From: an uncultured Lachnospiraceae bacterium
GTDB lineage: Bacteria > Bacillota > Clostridia > Lachnospirales > Lachnospiraceae
Assembly (NCBI GenBank): GCA_902765725.1
Contig: CACXAT010000001.1
Coordinates: 1 to 64,000 of the forward strand
Length of the DNA stretch: 64,000 nucleotides
Direction of reading: 5' to 3'
A program made the translations under genes and the position numbers. The notes under the pieces were generated by a model that saw only the letters and a list, made by a program, of their open reading frames with translations, searched no databases and was not told where the DNA came from. Shown here one piece after another: positions 15,261 through 23,862 of this stretch (its first letter is position 1; every line of letters begins with the position of its first letter).

Positions 15261-15482
15261 AAGCAAGATGTACCAGTCAAGGATTGTGGACATAAAATTG
15301 ATATAAGTTGTACCCGTCACAAACGCTGTATAAGAAGCAGATCACCGCAAATCTATGATTCATTCTTGCAGCAAACTTCCTGGTTATTATGCGAGGAGCT
15401 ATTCTCAAGCTCATGTTCATGAGTTTTATAGATAATACCCTCTGAAAACACAGAGGGTATTTGGTAGTTTTGGTGTTTATCG
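15261..15482. other. spacer between repeat array and cargo, with a hairpin
   Basis: No gene is seen. ATACCCTCTG (15435-15444) pairs with CAGAGGGTAT (15451-15460). It lies just past the last cargo gene on the minus strand (stop at 15483) and probably terminates that operon, though the T-rich tail is weak. Confidence 0.45.
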
Positions 15483-16868
15483 TTACCTAACCCGCAAGGC
15501 TCTTTCTTTAGCTAAGAGAAGCGGACGCAGATATCCGAGTGTATCGCTCATGGGAAGTACGTCTTCTGAAAGATTTATTCCCAGCTCATTCTTCATATAC
15601 TTTCTTCGCTCTATAATCCTGCTCCAAGTCTCAGGATAATCTTCAGCCAGCCTTGCTCTCAGAGTTTCATCTGCGATGGCAATTCCGTCTTCTGCACTTA
15701 CTCCTCCGTAACCCGGTACAGATGGAATAATATCAAGCTGAAGCATCATTCCACTTCGCAGCCTTACTTCTGACCCCGGATAAAATGGCGACGAGCTCCA
15801 CTCTTCTGCACTTGTGTAGTGACCAGGATTTAATGTCCAGTGATACTGTTCTTTTGGAAGGATTTCTTCTATACTACTGTAGATTTCTCCACATGGCCTT
15901 CCTATTTCTATCATGGAAAGCCATGTTACAGTTGCCCGATAATAAGGAATCGATACCTTCTCTACATAGTCCCGGACTTCTATTGGGAGATCCTTTCTGT
16001 CAGAAGCAACATAACCTGCTCGAGAGGTTAGGCCGCCCCGAAGCCCCATTGTTAACGAAAATTTATCTCCCATATGGATTTTTTTCGCCCGTGGAAACAC
16101 TACCGCATTTGTAAACCGCTCGCCAGACGCGCAGATCGTTGTGACCGTTATAGGCTGTCCATTGTTCTTCATCAATCCGGCGACTTCCATCTCAGTCTTT
16201 CCGATTTCAATTCCGTTCATTGCCTCAAGTACAGCATTCGAGGCGAGGGCTGCTCCAAATTCAAAATGCGCCAGTTCATTTGCGTTGACAATATTCCGCA
16301 GCCCAGTCTCCGCATTTAAAAAGATGCCTGATGAATTGAATAGCTTTTCTTCAGGAACATTTGCCCGGATCGCATCTACAATAAACGATGGAATGTCATA
16401 CATCTTTTCATTTTCTTCTAAGCTGCCAGTAAAATATTTCCAGCCAATCAGTCCGACATTCCCTTTTCCGTCCAAACCTGCCGATCTGATAAGTTCCTTT
16501 AGTGTCGATTGTGTTTCCATCGGCTGATACGGAAGTGAGAAATGTGGAGTATGTATTACTTCCCCTGAAAGAAAACTGAACTGTGCCATCTTGAGATTTT
16601 CATTTCCCAGAAGATAGAAAGCTGTTCCATCAACGTGTAGGACAAGCAATGCTTCTTCAAACCGCGGTTCAAACCCTGTAAGATAAGCGAAATTTGCGCC
16701 GTGCTCCCTGTCTGCATAGATAACCAGAGTATCCAATCCCATCTCACGCATCTTTCTCAGTGTATTATCCAGATGCTCCCGCATAGTCTGTACATTCAGA
16801 TCAACCGGGGTCTTGCAGTCATGCCCTGCGGGTGCCTTAACTTCAGTGTATACAATATTCAGATCCAT
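15483..16868 (-). CDS. divergent M24-family (creatinase/prolidase-like) protein
   Basis: A 461-residue protein of the pita-bread fold family: an N-terminal creatinase-like domain (about 20-170) and a C-terminal M24 domain (about 200-400). A GH...EEW segment and an AEDG segment near the C-terminus match the family. However, the two aspartates that normally hold the metals (D.G...D.TR) read as TMGLRGGLTSRAG, the usual proline-histidine of the preceding strand is absent, and the first C-terminal Glu reads LDIIP. It may therefore be metal-independent like creatinase, or act differently. ATG 16868 follows GGAAGGA. Last gene of the leftward cargo operon; substrate unknown. Confidence 0.7.
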   Translation of the reverse strand: MDLNIVYTEVKAPAGHDCKTPVDLNVQTMREHLDNTLRKMREMGLDTLVIYADREHGANFAYLTGFEPRFEEALLVLHVDGTAFYLLGNENLKMAQFSFLSGEVIHTPHFSLPYQPMETQSTLKELIRSAGLDGKGNVGLIGWKYFTGSLEENEKMYDIPSFIVDAIRANVPEEKLFNSSGIFLNAETGLRNIVNANELAHFEFGAALASNAVLEAMNGIEIGKTEMEVAGLMKNNGQPITVTTICASGERFTNAVVFPRAKKIHMGDKFSLTMGLRGGLTSRAGYVASDRKDLPIEVRDYVEKVSIPYYRATVTWLSMIEIGRPCGEIYSSIEEILPKEQYHWTLNPGHYTSAEEWSSSPFYPGSEVRLRSGMMLQLDIIPSVPGYGGVSAEDGIAIADETLRARLAEDYPETWSRIIERRKYMKNELGINLSEDVLPMSDTLGYLRPLLLAKERALRVR

Positions 16869-16911
16869 TCTGTATCCTTCCGTTCCATGTTTCGTATCCT
16901 GTTTGCATCGA

Positions 16912-17841
16912 TTAAAGTACCTGCATGGCAGCACCAATCATCCCCGCATCATTTCCCAGTTCAGCTACAATAATATCTGCTCCGCGATCCGTTAGGAACA
17001 AATTTTCCTGATAATGCTTTCTAAGAGGTTCCAGGATCGTGTCTCCCCCTTTCGAAACGCCGCCTCCAATCATAAAGACTTCTGGATCGAATGCGTGTGT
17101 AAAGAAAGCCATCCCTTTTGCAAGTGGTTCCATGCAGATATCAAGGCACTTAATTGCCAGTTCGTCTTCTCCTCTGGCTGCATCGCAGATATCCTTCGCC
17201 GTGATTGACTCCAGGCTTCGAATTATGCTGTCTGTCGTATTCTCTGCCAGCATCTCCTTCATAACCCGAACGATACCGCTTGCCGAGGCTATATGATCCA
17301 CACACCCTAGATTGCCACAGCTGCAGCACTCATGGGCTGAACTGTCCGTTGTAATATGACCAATCTCGCCTGCCAGGCCATGTGCACCAGCAAGAATCTT
17401 ACCATCCAGCACAATCCCTCCACCGATTCCAGTACCGATAGTAATCAGCATTGCACTTTCATATTCTTTTCCGGCCCCTTGCACGTATTCACCTAGCGCA
17501 GCAACATTTGCATCATTTCCAGCTGCAATACGGCAGTCTGGAAACTCTTTTCCCAGTTCCTTTACTGGGTAAAAATCATTCCAGTTCAGGTTAACACAAG
17601 TCCTTACGTAACCATAACGATCAACCGGTCCCGGAATCCCCATTCCGATCCCTGCTGGTTGCAGTTCTCCATTACCTGTCAAATACTGGCGGATCTCATT
17701 AGCAATATCCGGGATAATATGGCTCCCTGCATTGGAAATATCTGTATCCGCGGTCCATTTATCAACGAGTGCTCCGTCTTTAGTAAATGCACCGATTTTC
17801 AACTGTGTTCCGCCAATATCCACGCCAAAATAAAGTGCCAT
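16912..17841 (-). CDS. ROK family sugar kinase
   Basis: A 309-residue ROK kinase without a DNA-binding domain, so an enzyme rather than a NagC-type repressor. The N-terminal phosphate loop (FGVDIGGTQLKIG) and the ROK zinc motif (ECCSCGNLGCVDHIAS, about residues 165-180, with GHITTD before it) are visible. It would phosphorylate a hexose or amino sugar with ATP in the cytoplasm. ATG 17841 follows AGGGAG. It lies in the importer operon between the amidohydrolase and the M24 gene, so it probably acts on the imported compound or a product of it. Confidence 0.85.
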   Translation of the reverse strand: MALYFGVDIGGTQLKIGAFTKDGALVDKWTADTDISNAGSHIIPDIANEIRQYLTGNGELQPAGIGMGIPGPVDRYGYVRTCVNLNWNDFYPVKELGKEFPDCRIAAGNDANVAALGEYVQGAGKEYESAMLITIGTGIGGGIVLDGKILAGAHGLAGEIGHITTDSSAHECCSCGNLGCVDHIASASGIVRVMKEMLAENTTDSIIRSLESITAKDICDAARGEDELAIKCLDICMEPLAKGMAFFTHAFDPEVFMIGGGVSKGGDTILEPLRKHYQENLFLTDRGADIIVAELGNDAGMIGAAMQVL

Positions 17842-17891
17842 CTGCTTTTCTCCCTGTAATAAGGGCTGCCTTCCGGCAGCCCCTCTTCCTA

Positions 17892-18791
17892 TCAAAGATT
17901 GTACAGCCTCGCTGCGTTGTCATGCAGAATTCCCTGTATGTCCTTCTCTGTAAAGGTCGGCCATCCTGACTGCTTGCAGATTTTATTCATTCCGTTTTCA
18001 ACCAGGTCAATCCAGTCCAGAATATCCTGTGTCGGGTCCGGCCCGAACAGATCATTGTTCGCAGCAACAAAGTCAGAAGCAAACATGACACGGTCAAGTA
18101 CGCCCATTTCTTTCGCAAGAACCATATTCCAGGTCATCCAAACCGGACGGGTGTAAAGCATTGCCAGATCCGTCCACAGATTCTCATCGTTTCTCATCAT
18201 CGTAAACAGGTACTCTGCCCAGGGGTATCCAATATGTTCCACTACTTTTTTCATATTTGGAAAATGGAAGGTCACATCGTTGAGGTTCTCCATCTTAGCA
18301 TATTTCGTGTGTGCCAGGACGGTAGGACCGCCTGCCGCGGAATGGTGGTACTGGCAGACCACATCTGCTTTCTGAATTGCTTCGTAGAAGGGGAACATAA
18401 CCGGGTCATTAGAATTAAACTGTCCGTATGGAGGTGTAAACAGGACTCCTCTGTAACCCTGATTAGTGATCTTATCTACCATATAATCATAATTCTTCTG
18501 ATTGAACCTTCCAGCCTCATCGATTGGCTCCACGCTGCAAAATGGGATAAAGAATTCCGGGTATTTCGCATAGGAAGTTTCGACAGCGATCTCGCCGAAT
18601 TCAGAGTTCCAAACTTTATGCATATCCTGTCCCATGCATACACAGTGCTCAACCCCGGCTGCCTTCATCCATTCTACAAGCTGGTCAATGTCCGTATCCT
18701 TCGGAATCGACTGTCCAAGTCTGTCATAGGTAGGCTTATCAAAACACTTTGTATTGATCAGGTGCATATGTGAATCTATTACTGTTCTCAT
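17892..18791 (-). CDS. amidohydrolase family 2 protein (TIM-barrel metal hydrolase)
   Basis: A 299-residue protein of the amidohydrolase-2 (ACMSD-like) group. The first-strand metal motif is at the N-terminus (VIDSHMHLINT), a histidine pair follows in VCQYHHSAAGG, another His in KKVVEHIGYPW, and a late Asp in RVMFASDFVAANN, as the fold needs. Members hydrolyse or decarboxylate small ring or acid compounds. The ATG at 18791 follows AAGGAG; an in-frame ATG at 18806 lies upstream of that site. It follows the substrate-binding gene of the importer, which suggests that it processes the imported substrate. Confidence 0.75.
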   Translation of the reverse strand: MRTVIDSHMHLINTKCFDKPTYDRLGQSIPKDTDIDQLVEWMKAAGVEHCVCMGQDMHKVWNSEFGEIAVETSYAKYPEFFIPFCSVEPIDEAGRFNQKNYDYMVDKITNQGYRGVLFTPPYGQFNSNDPVMFPFYEAIQKADVVCQYHHSAAGGPTVLAHTKYAKMENLNDVTFHFPNMKKVVEHIGYPWAEYLFTMMRNDENLWTDLAMLYTRPVWMTWNMVLAKEMGVLDRVMFASDFVAANNDLFGPDPTQDILDWIDLVENGMNKICKQSGWPTFTEKDIQGILHDNAARLYNL

Positions 18792-18851
18792 TGTTGTCTC
18801 CTTCATATTCTGTCGTATTATTCAGTCTCTTGTTCCTGCTTTTTCTCGAAA

Positions 18852-19808
18852 TCATTCATCGATGTTGAAGTCTTCAGCATTTTCTACTGTGAGCAGTTCT
18901 GGTGTCATCTGATAGATATCTTCAGCACCGTCTCGCGTATATGAACCCTCAAAGACCTGATCCAGAAAATCTACACAGGCTGATGCCATCTTTACTGCAG
19001 ACATTCCAGGGCTTGCATAGAGCTTGCAGCTCTCTCCCACTGCTTTCATTACTTCCTGCTGCTCTGGCATCGCATCATAACCAATAACATACGCCTTATC
19101 ATTTTCCAGGTCTTGGAGCGCATTATACGTTGCCATCGTACACTCATTCCACCAGCAGAAATACGCATCTGCGTCCGGATATGTTGTTGCCATATCTGTA
19201 GCCCAGGTGTAGCATCCATCCGCTGTTCTATCAGCAGATCTGCTTTTTACTACCTTCACATTCGGGTAATTTTCAGATATATACTCTTCAAATCCGGTAA
19301 CGCGCAGTCCACTTGATGCGATTGACGGCTCTTCTTCATACACAACAAGCAGTGCATCCTCTTTGCCGCCCACGGCTTTCATTGCCTGTTCCGCAGCCAT
19401 CTGGCCGCCTACATAATTGTCATAACGAACAGCCGCATCCTCATTTCCTTCTGCAGCCAGACAGTCATAGCCAACAATCGGGATTCCAGCTTCCTTTACC
19501 ATAGCCACTGCATCGCTTGCGCCATCTGAATCAATTGCCGTATAGATGATACCATCAACGCCCTGTGTCACCAGATTCTCCAGAATAGTGTATTCCTTAG
19601 CCCAGTCTCCTGCAGGATCCATTGTAACTGCCTTCCAGCCTTTTTCTTCAATCCGTTCAGTCGCTGTCTGAGATATCTGTGCTGCAAAAGCCTGCGACAT
19701 ATCCCACGGAACGATTGCGATCTTTTTGCTTTCCTCTGCGCTGGCTGCAAAAGAAGCAGCTGTAATTGTCATAACTCCGATAAGCATTGCAATTGTTTTT
19801 TTGTTCAT
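18852..19808 (-). CDS. sugar-type ABC transporter substrate-binding protein
   Basis: A 318-residue periplasmic-binding-protein-like domain of the ribose/galactose type (Peripla_BP_4), with two lobes visible from repeats such as VDGIIYTAIDSDGASDA and KAYVIGYDAMPEQQ. It has an N-terminal signal peptide ending about ASA-E at residue 24. There is no cysteine in or after the signal peptide, so the usual Gram-positive lipoprotein anchor is missing. It precedes an amidohydrolase and follows the permease in the same operon. Acidic and aromatic residues (FCWWNE) may line the pocket; ligand unknown. Confidence 0.85.
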   Translation of the reverse strand: MNKKTIAMLIGVMTITAASFAASAEESKKIAIVPWDMSQAFAAQISQTATERIEEKGWKAVTMDPAGDWAKEYTILENLVTQGVDGIIYTAIDSDGASDAVAMVKEAGIPIVGYDCLAAEGNEDAAVRYDNYVGGQMAAEQAMKAVGGKEDALLVVYEEEPSIASSGLRVTGFEEYISENYPNVKVVKSRSADRTADGCYTWATDMATTYPDADAYFCWWNECTMATYNALQDLENDKAYVIGYDAMPEQQEVMKAVGESCKLYASPGMSAVKMASACVDFLDQVFEGSYTRDGAEDIYQMTPELLTVENAEDFNIDE

Positions 19809-19876
19809 AAGTATTCTCCTTTTGTATTATTATTGAGGTCCACTGACCTTGGTTTCCATGTTGTACTGGTTAGTTG

Positions 19877-20899
19877 TTACTCTTCTTTTGCCTGCTTACT
19901 GACCGCCCTGTTGGACATTGAATTGAACCACTGTGCATAGAAAACAGCTATAATCATAAGTGCTCCTCGAATGACATACTGCCAGTTGGAACTGATGAAC
20001 ATAAGGTTCATGCCATTTGTAATCATGCCCATCATTAAGGCTCCGAGAAACACGCCAATGGTCAGTCCCTTTCCGCCGCCAAGAGAAACACCGCCAATCG
20101 CGCAGGCAGAAATGGCAATCGTGGTATATCCAGTTGCCGCATTCGGCGTCGCAGAGCCCACGCGCGCTGTCGACAGAATGCCTGCAATGGCTGAAAGCGC
20201 TCCGCTGATCACATAGGTTGAAAACCTGACATTCTTAACATTGATTCCCGAGATGAAAGCAGCCTGATAGTTTCCGCCAATGGCATAGATCTCTCTACCA
20301 TAGCTGGTCTTTCCCATGATCAAGGCCATGAATATGAACACGAGAGCAAGAATCCAGATTGAAACCGAGATGCCAAGGAATTTCCCGGCGCTCAGGTTTT
20401 TGAAACTGTCAGGCAGGGATGTAACTGCCTGGTTATCACATACGATGTATACGATTCCTCGTACTGCAGTCTGCGTACCGAGCGTTACGATGAACGGATC
20501 GATCTTTGTTCTTGATACAATCAGGCCGTTTACTGCACCAATACAGGCACAGATCACAACGGTAATCAGTACTGCCACAACCATGTTGGTCTTCAGTCCG
20601 AACAGGCCTTTTGTCACCATTAGCGCACAGCAGGTACCTCCTAAAGCGCAGGTTGATTCGATGGAAAGATCAAATGTTCCGTTGATGACTGGAAATGCCA
20701 GCGCACAGGAAAGGATCCCGTATACAACAATCTCTTTTAAGATATTTGTGATATTGTTGCTGGATAGGAATGATCCGCCGCTCCTTACCTGAACGAAAAT
20801 AGAATATACTATGATCAGGCAAATCAGTCCGGAGAGTTCAAAATATTTAGAACTGATCAGCTTTGTTAACAAATCGCTGTTTTGCTTTTTATTTTTCAT
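19877..20899 (-). CDS. ABC transporter permease, RbsC-like
   Basis: A 340-residue integral membrane protein of the BPD_transp_2 (RbsC/AraH) family with eight to ten hydrophobic segments. The family signature is visible near the C-terminal half (AISACAIGGVSLGGGKGLTIG, about residues 255-275). It forms the channel of the importer with the ATPase encoded upstream. ATG 20899 follows AAGGAGG at 20907-20913, overlapping the end of the ATPase gene (stop at 20910), so the two are tightly coupled. Confidence 0.9.
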   Translation of the reverse strand: MKNKKQNSDLLTKLISSKYFELSGLICLIIVYSIFVQVRSGGSFLSSNNITNILKEIVVYGILSCALAFPVINGTFDLSIESTCALGGTCCALMVTKGLFGLKTNMVVAVLITVVICACIGAVNGLIVSRTKIDPFIVTLGTQTAVRGIVYIVCDNQAVTSLPDSFKNLSAGKFLGISVSIWILALVFIFMALIMGKTSYGREIYAIGGNYQAAFISGINVKNVRFSTYVISGALSAIAGILSTARVGSATPNAATGYTTIAISACAIGGVSLGGGKGLTIGVFLGALMMGMITNGMNLMFISSNWQYVIRGALMIIAVFYAQWFNSMSNRAVSKQAKEE

Positions 20900-20909
20900 T
20901 GTTTCCTCC

Positions 20910-22397
20910 TTAAGCTGATTTATGTGAGATAGCATATTTCATGATTGTTTCTTCCGATGCCTCTTCCATGCTCAGTTCTCCCGAAAGATGACCTTCATGC
21001 ATCACCAGAATCCGATCGCTGATTCCCAGGAGTTCTGTCATCTCAGAAGAAACGACAATGATTGAAATCCCTTCTGTTGCCAGGTTATTGATGATCTTGT
21101 AGATCTCTGCTTTGGCACCGACGTCCACGCCTCTGGTCGGCTCATCCAAAAGGAGGATATCCGGCTTTGATGCAAGGCACTTTCCAAGTACGACCTTTTG
21201 TTGGTTGCCTCCGCTGAGCATGCGCACCAGCATGTTTCTTCCGGAACACCGGATGCGAAGTTTTTGTATATACTCCTCACATATCCCGGTCTCCTTTGAT
21301 GAATTAACAATCCCGCCTGATGATATCTTATTCAGAATACTTAAGACCATGTTCTGGAGGATGGACTGTCCAAGTATCAATCCCTGGTCTTTTCTGTCTT
21401 CCGGTACAAGTGCAAATCCTCTTTTCAGTCCCTGCTGCGGGGTTTTGTTTTTTATAGGCTCCCCATTCAGCAATATCTCACCCCGGCTCGGGTCCACACC
21501 GAAGATCGCACGGAGAAGTTCTGTCCTTCCAGCGCCGACAAGCCCAGCCACCCCCAGAATCTCTCCCTTTCTTAATGAAAGAGATATATCCGTAATGTTG
21601 TCGTTTGAGAGGTGTTTTACCTCAAGTATGGTATCTCCGATTGTATTCGTCTTCTCCGGGAACTGTTGTGTCATCTGGCGGCCAATCATCAACCTGACTA
21701 TGTCGTCTGTTGTACATTCTGCGACATTCAGGACCCCTGAATTCTCTCCATCTTTTAGGACCTCTACCCGATCTCCTACAGCAAAGATGTCTTCCATCCT
21801 ATGAGAGATCAGGATTACTGCGATTCCGTCCTCTTTCAATTTCCTAATCAGTCGATATAAATTATCTGTCTCTTCAATTGTCAGCGGAGCTGTAGGCTCG
21901 TCAAAAACAATAATGGAAAGATCGTGTGACATCGCCTTTGCAATCTCAATAAGCTGGCGGTTTGCAACATTGTACTGACGCACCAGGGAATCTGGTTTCA
22001 GATCAATCCCAATCTTTTTCATCAGTTCTTCTGTCTTCTGATAGAGATCCTTATAGTTGACAAACCCAGCCTTTGTCTCATACCGTCCGACATATATGTT
22101 TTCTGCAATGGACATATCCTCTATCTGGACCAGTTCCTGATGCACCATACTAATTCCCAAGTGAAACGCATCGAGTGGTTTTTGAATAATGGCTTTCTTT
22201 CCATCCACATAGATTTCGCCACCGCTGGGGGGCTCCACCCCAGCAAGAATCTTCATCAATGTTGACTTTCCTGCACCGTTCTCACCGCACAGGCAGAGCA
22301 CCTCGCCCTTCTTCAAATCCAGCGAAACATGTTTCAGAGCATGCACGCCACCATAACTCTTAGAAATATCTTTCATCTCTAATATCAGATCACTCAT
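20910..22397 (-). CDS. ABC transporter ATP-binding protein, RbsA-like (double cassette)
   Basis: A 495-residue ATPase with two fused nucleotide-binding domains, as in ribose and galactose importers. The first has Walker A GENGAGKST (about residue 40), the second the usual degenerate GLVGAGRTE (about residue 288). The second domain's signature is SGGNQQKVVLGKCL and its Walker B is ILLLDEPTRG. ATG 22397 follows AAAGGAGG. First gene of the leftward cargo operon, transcribed from the intergenic region shared with lacI. Confidence 0.92.
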   Translation of the reverse strand: MSDLILEMKDISKSYGGVHALKHVSLDLKKGEVLCLCGENGAGKSTLMKILAGVEPPSGGEIYVDGKKAIIQKPLDAFHLGISMVHQELVQIEDMSIAENIYVGRYETKAGFVNYKDLYQKTEELMKKIGIDLKPDSLVRQYNVANRQLIEIAKAMSHDLSIIVFDEPTAPLTIEETDNLYRLIRKLKEDGIAVILISHRMEDIFAVGDRVEVLKDGENSGVLNVAECTTDDIVRLMIGRQMTQQFPEKTNTIGDTILEVKHLSNDNITDISLSLRKGEILGVAGLVGAGRTELLRAIFGVDPSRGEILLNGEPIKNKTPQQGLKRGFALVPEDRKDQGLILGQSILQNMVLSILNKISSGGIVNSSKETGICEEYIQKLRIRCSGRNMLVRMLSGGNQQKVVLGKCLASKPDILLLDEPTRGVDVGAKAEIYKIINNLATEGISIIVVSSEMTELLGISDRILVMHEGHLSGELSMEEASEETIMKYAISHKSA

Positions 22398-22698
22398 AGG
22401 CACCTCCTTTGTTCGGCTGGGTACAGTTTAGCTTTGATACAATGTTTATCACAAGCGCTTTTTTATCTCTTTTTTCAACAATAAATACGTGCGCAATTTG
22501 TGCAACTTGCAACAATGTCGTGTTTTTCACCTTTTTTTGGGGCTATAACACAAAATATATAATTGACATCATTGGCACTCGTTGGTAAACTCCATGTATT
22601 GATAAATAATTTACCTTGTTAGATGTACCTAACTTGGTGCAAATTTTAACCACACCGCATGTTTCCTGTCTGATATGAAGAAAGGAATTTACCGAATA
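22398..22698. promoter_or_regulatory. divergent control region of the cargo regulon
   Basis: About 300 bp between the importer operon and the LacI gene. A LacI-type core palindrome AAGCGCTT stands at 22453-22460 within TATCACAAGCGCTTTTTTAT. For the rightward genes a promoter is visible: TTGACA at 22563-22568, 17 bases, then TAAACT at 22586-22591. A further dyad-like stretch (GTGCGCAATTTGTGC) occurs around 22490. Binding by the local LacI protein, or CcpA at the AAGCGCTT core, is inferred. Confidence 0.55.
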
Positions 22699-23763
22699 AT
22701 GAAAGAAAAAGTTACGCTTCAGGATATCGCGGATCGCTCTCATGTCTCCAAAGCGCTGGTATCGCGAGTCTTAAATAATAGGGAGGTTCGTGTCTCAGAC
22801 CAAAAAAGAGAACAGATCCTTAGAATCGCAAACGAGATGAATTATGTGCCAAGCGGCCAGATCCTTGCCGCAAGCCCGATCCCTTCATTAAATAAAACAA
22901 TTGCAGCTCTTCTTCCGCACATCTACGGGACTTTTATGTCAACACTAGCGGATTCAATTACAAAAAGGGCTTATGAAAACGGTTATTCTACTCTGCTGTT
23001 CGATTACAGGCAGAACAACGCGCTTGAGATGAAATATTTGGATCTTTGTCATTCCCTAAATGTTTCCGGAGTAATCCTGGATTCTATCTCCAACGCAAAT
23101 AACAATGACACCTATATTAAGAAGATTCATTCTTGGAACCTTCCGGTCGTTTACCTAGACTGCTATCCAAACACGAACAATACGACTGTAGTCACCTCCA
23201 CCAATAAGCAGAGTATGTACCGCCTGACGGAGTCCCTCATTGCTCGCGGGCATAAAAACATACTTAGTATCATACAGGATCGCTCTACCTTCACAAACGT
23301 ATCCATGTCCAGGCTGAATGGCTATTATGAAGCAATGGACCAGCATGGGCTTCGCGGATACAACGAGATCATTTATCCCAATCGGAGCTATGATCAGCAG
23401 CCCATACTCTCTCTTCTAAATTCAGGAACCAGGTTTTCTGCATTCATTATCCATACCGGTTCTGATGTCGGCCACTTTTGCAACCTGATCCATAAGACTT
23501 CATATGGGAAGGAGCTGGATTATGAGCTTGCCGTCTTTGACGATTTCTTCATTGGCTACAATGATTTTGTGTCTGGAAAAAACCAGGATGTGTACCAGAG
23601 GATTGTCTGTAATATGTCGCAGCGTCCAGAAGAACTTGCTTTCCGTTCGGTCGATAGCTTGATCGATTATATGAAAAAGGGACCAGCGTTTGTCCCTACT
23701 CAGCAATTCATAGACTGCGACCTTGCTTTTCCAAATGCCGAAAAGGCCAATGACTCCCTGTAA
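22699..23763 (+). CDS. LacI-family transcriptional regulator
   Basis: A 354-residue regulator: N-terminal LacI helix-turn-helix (VTLQDIADRSHVSKALVSRV, about residues 4-24, with a hinge by residue 60) and a periplasmic-binding-protein-like effector domain (about 65-340). It probably represses the divergent importer operon and its own gene unless the imported compound or a product binds. ATG 22699 puts the domain at its usual place near the N-terminus; the earlier ATG at 22675 has no ribosome site. It is followed by the ureohydrolase-like gene, 99 bases on. Confidence 0.88.
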   Translation: MKEKVTLQDIADRSHVSKALVSRVLNNREVRVSDQKREQILRIANEMNYVPSGQILAASPIPSLNKTIAALLPHIYGTFMSTLADSITKRAYENGYSTLLFDYRQNNALEMKYLDLCHSLNVSGVILDSISNANNNDTYIKKIHSWNLPVVYLDCYPNTNNTTVVTSTNKQSMYRLTESLIARGHKNILSIIQDRSTFTNVSMSRLNGYYEAMDQHGLRGYNEIIYPNRSYDQQPILSLLNSGTRFSAFIIHTGSDVGHFCNLIHKTSYGKELDYELAVFDDFFIGYNDFVSGKNQDVYQRIVCNMSQRPEELAFRSVDSLIDYMKKGPAFVPTQQFIDCDLAFPNAEKANDSL

Positions 23764-23862
23764 ACAGGCACAGAAAAACCATTTTTGAAGAAATACTTCT
23801 ATCCGAAAGGAAGAAAAACATCCCGCAAATTATTAGTACAGCTTTCAAGGAGGAGCATATTC

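Noticed and set aside
15435-15460. Possible CRISPR-like or riboswitch hairpin
   Set aside because: It is a single hairpin at the end of an operon, best explained as a terminator. No CRISPR repeats occur in the window.
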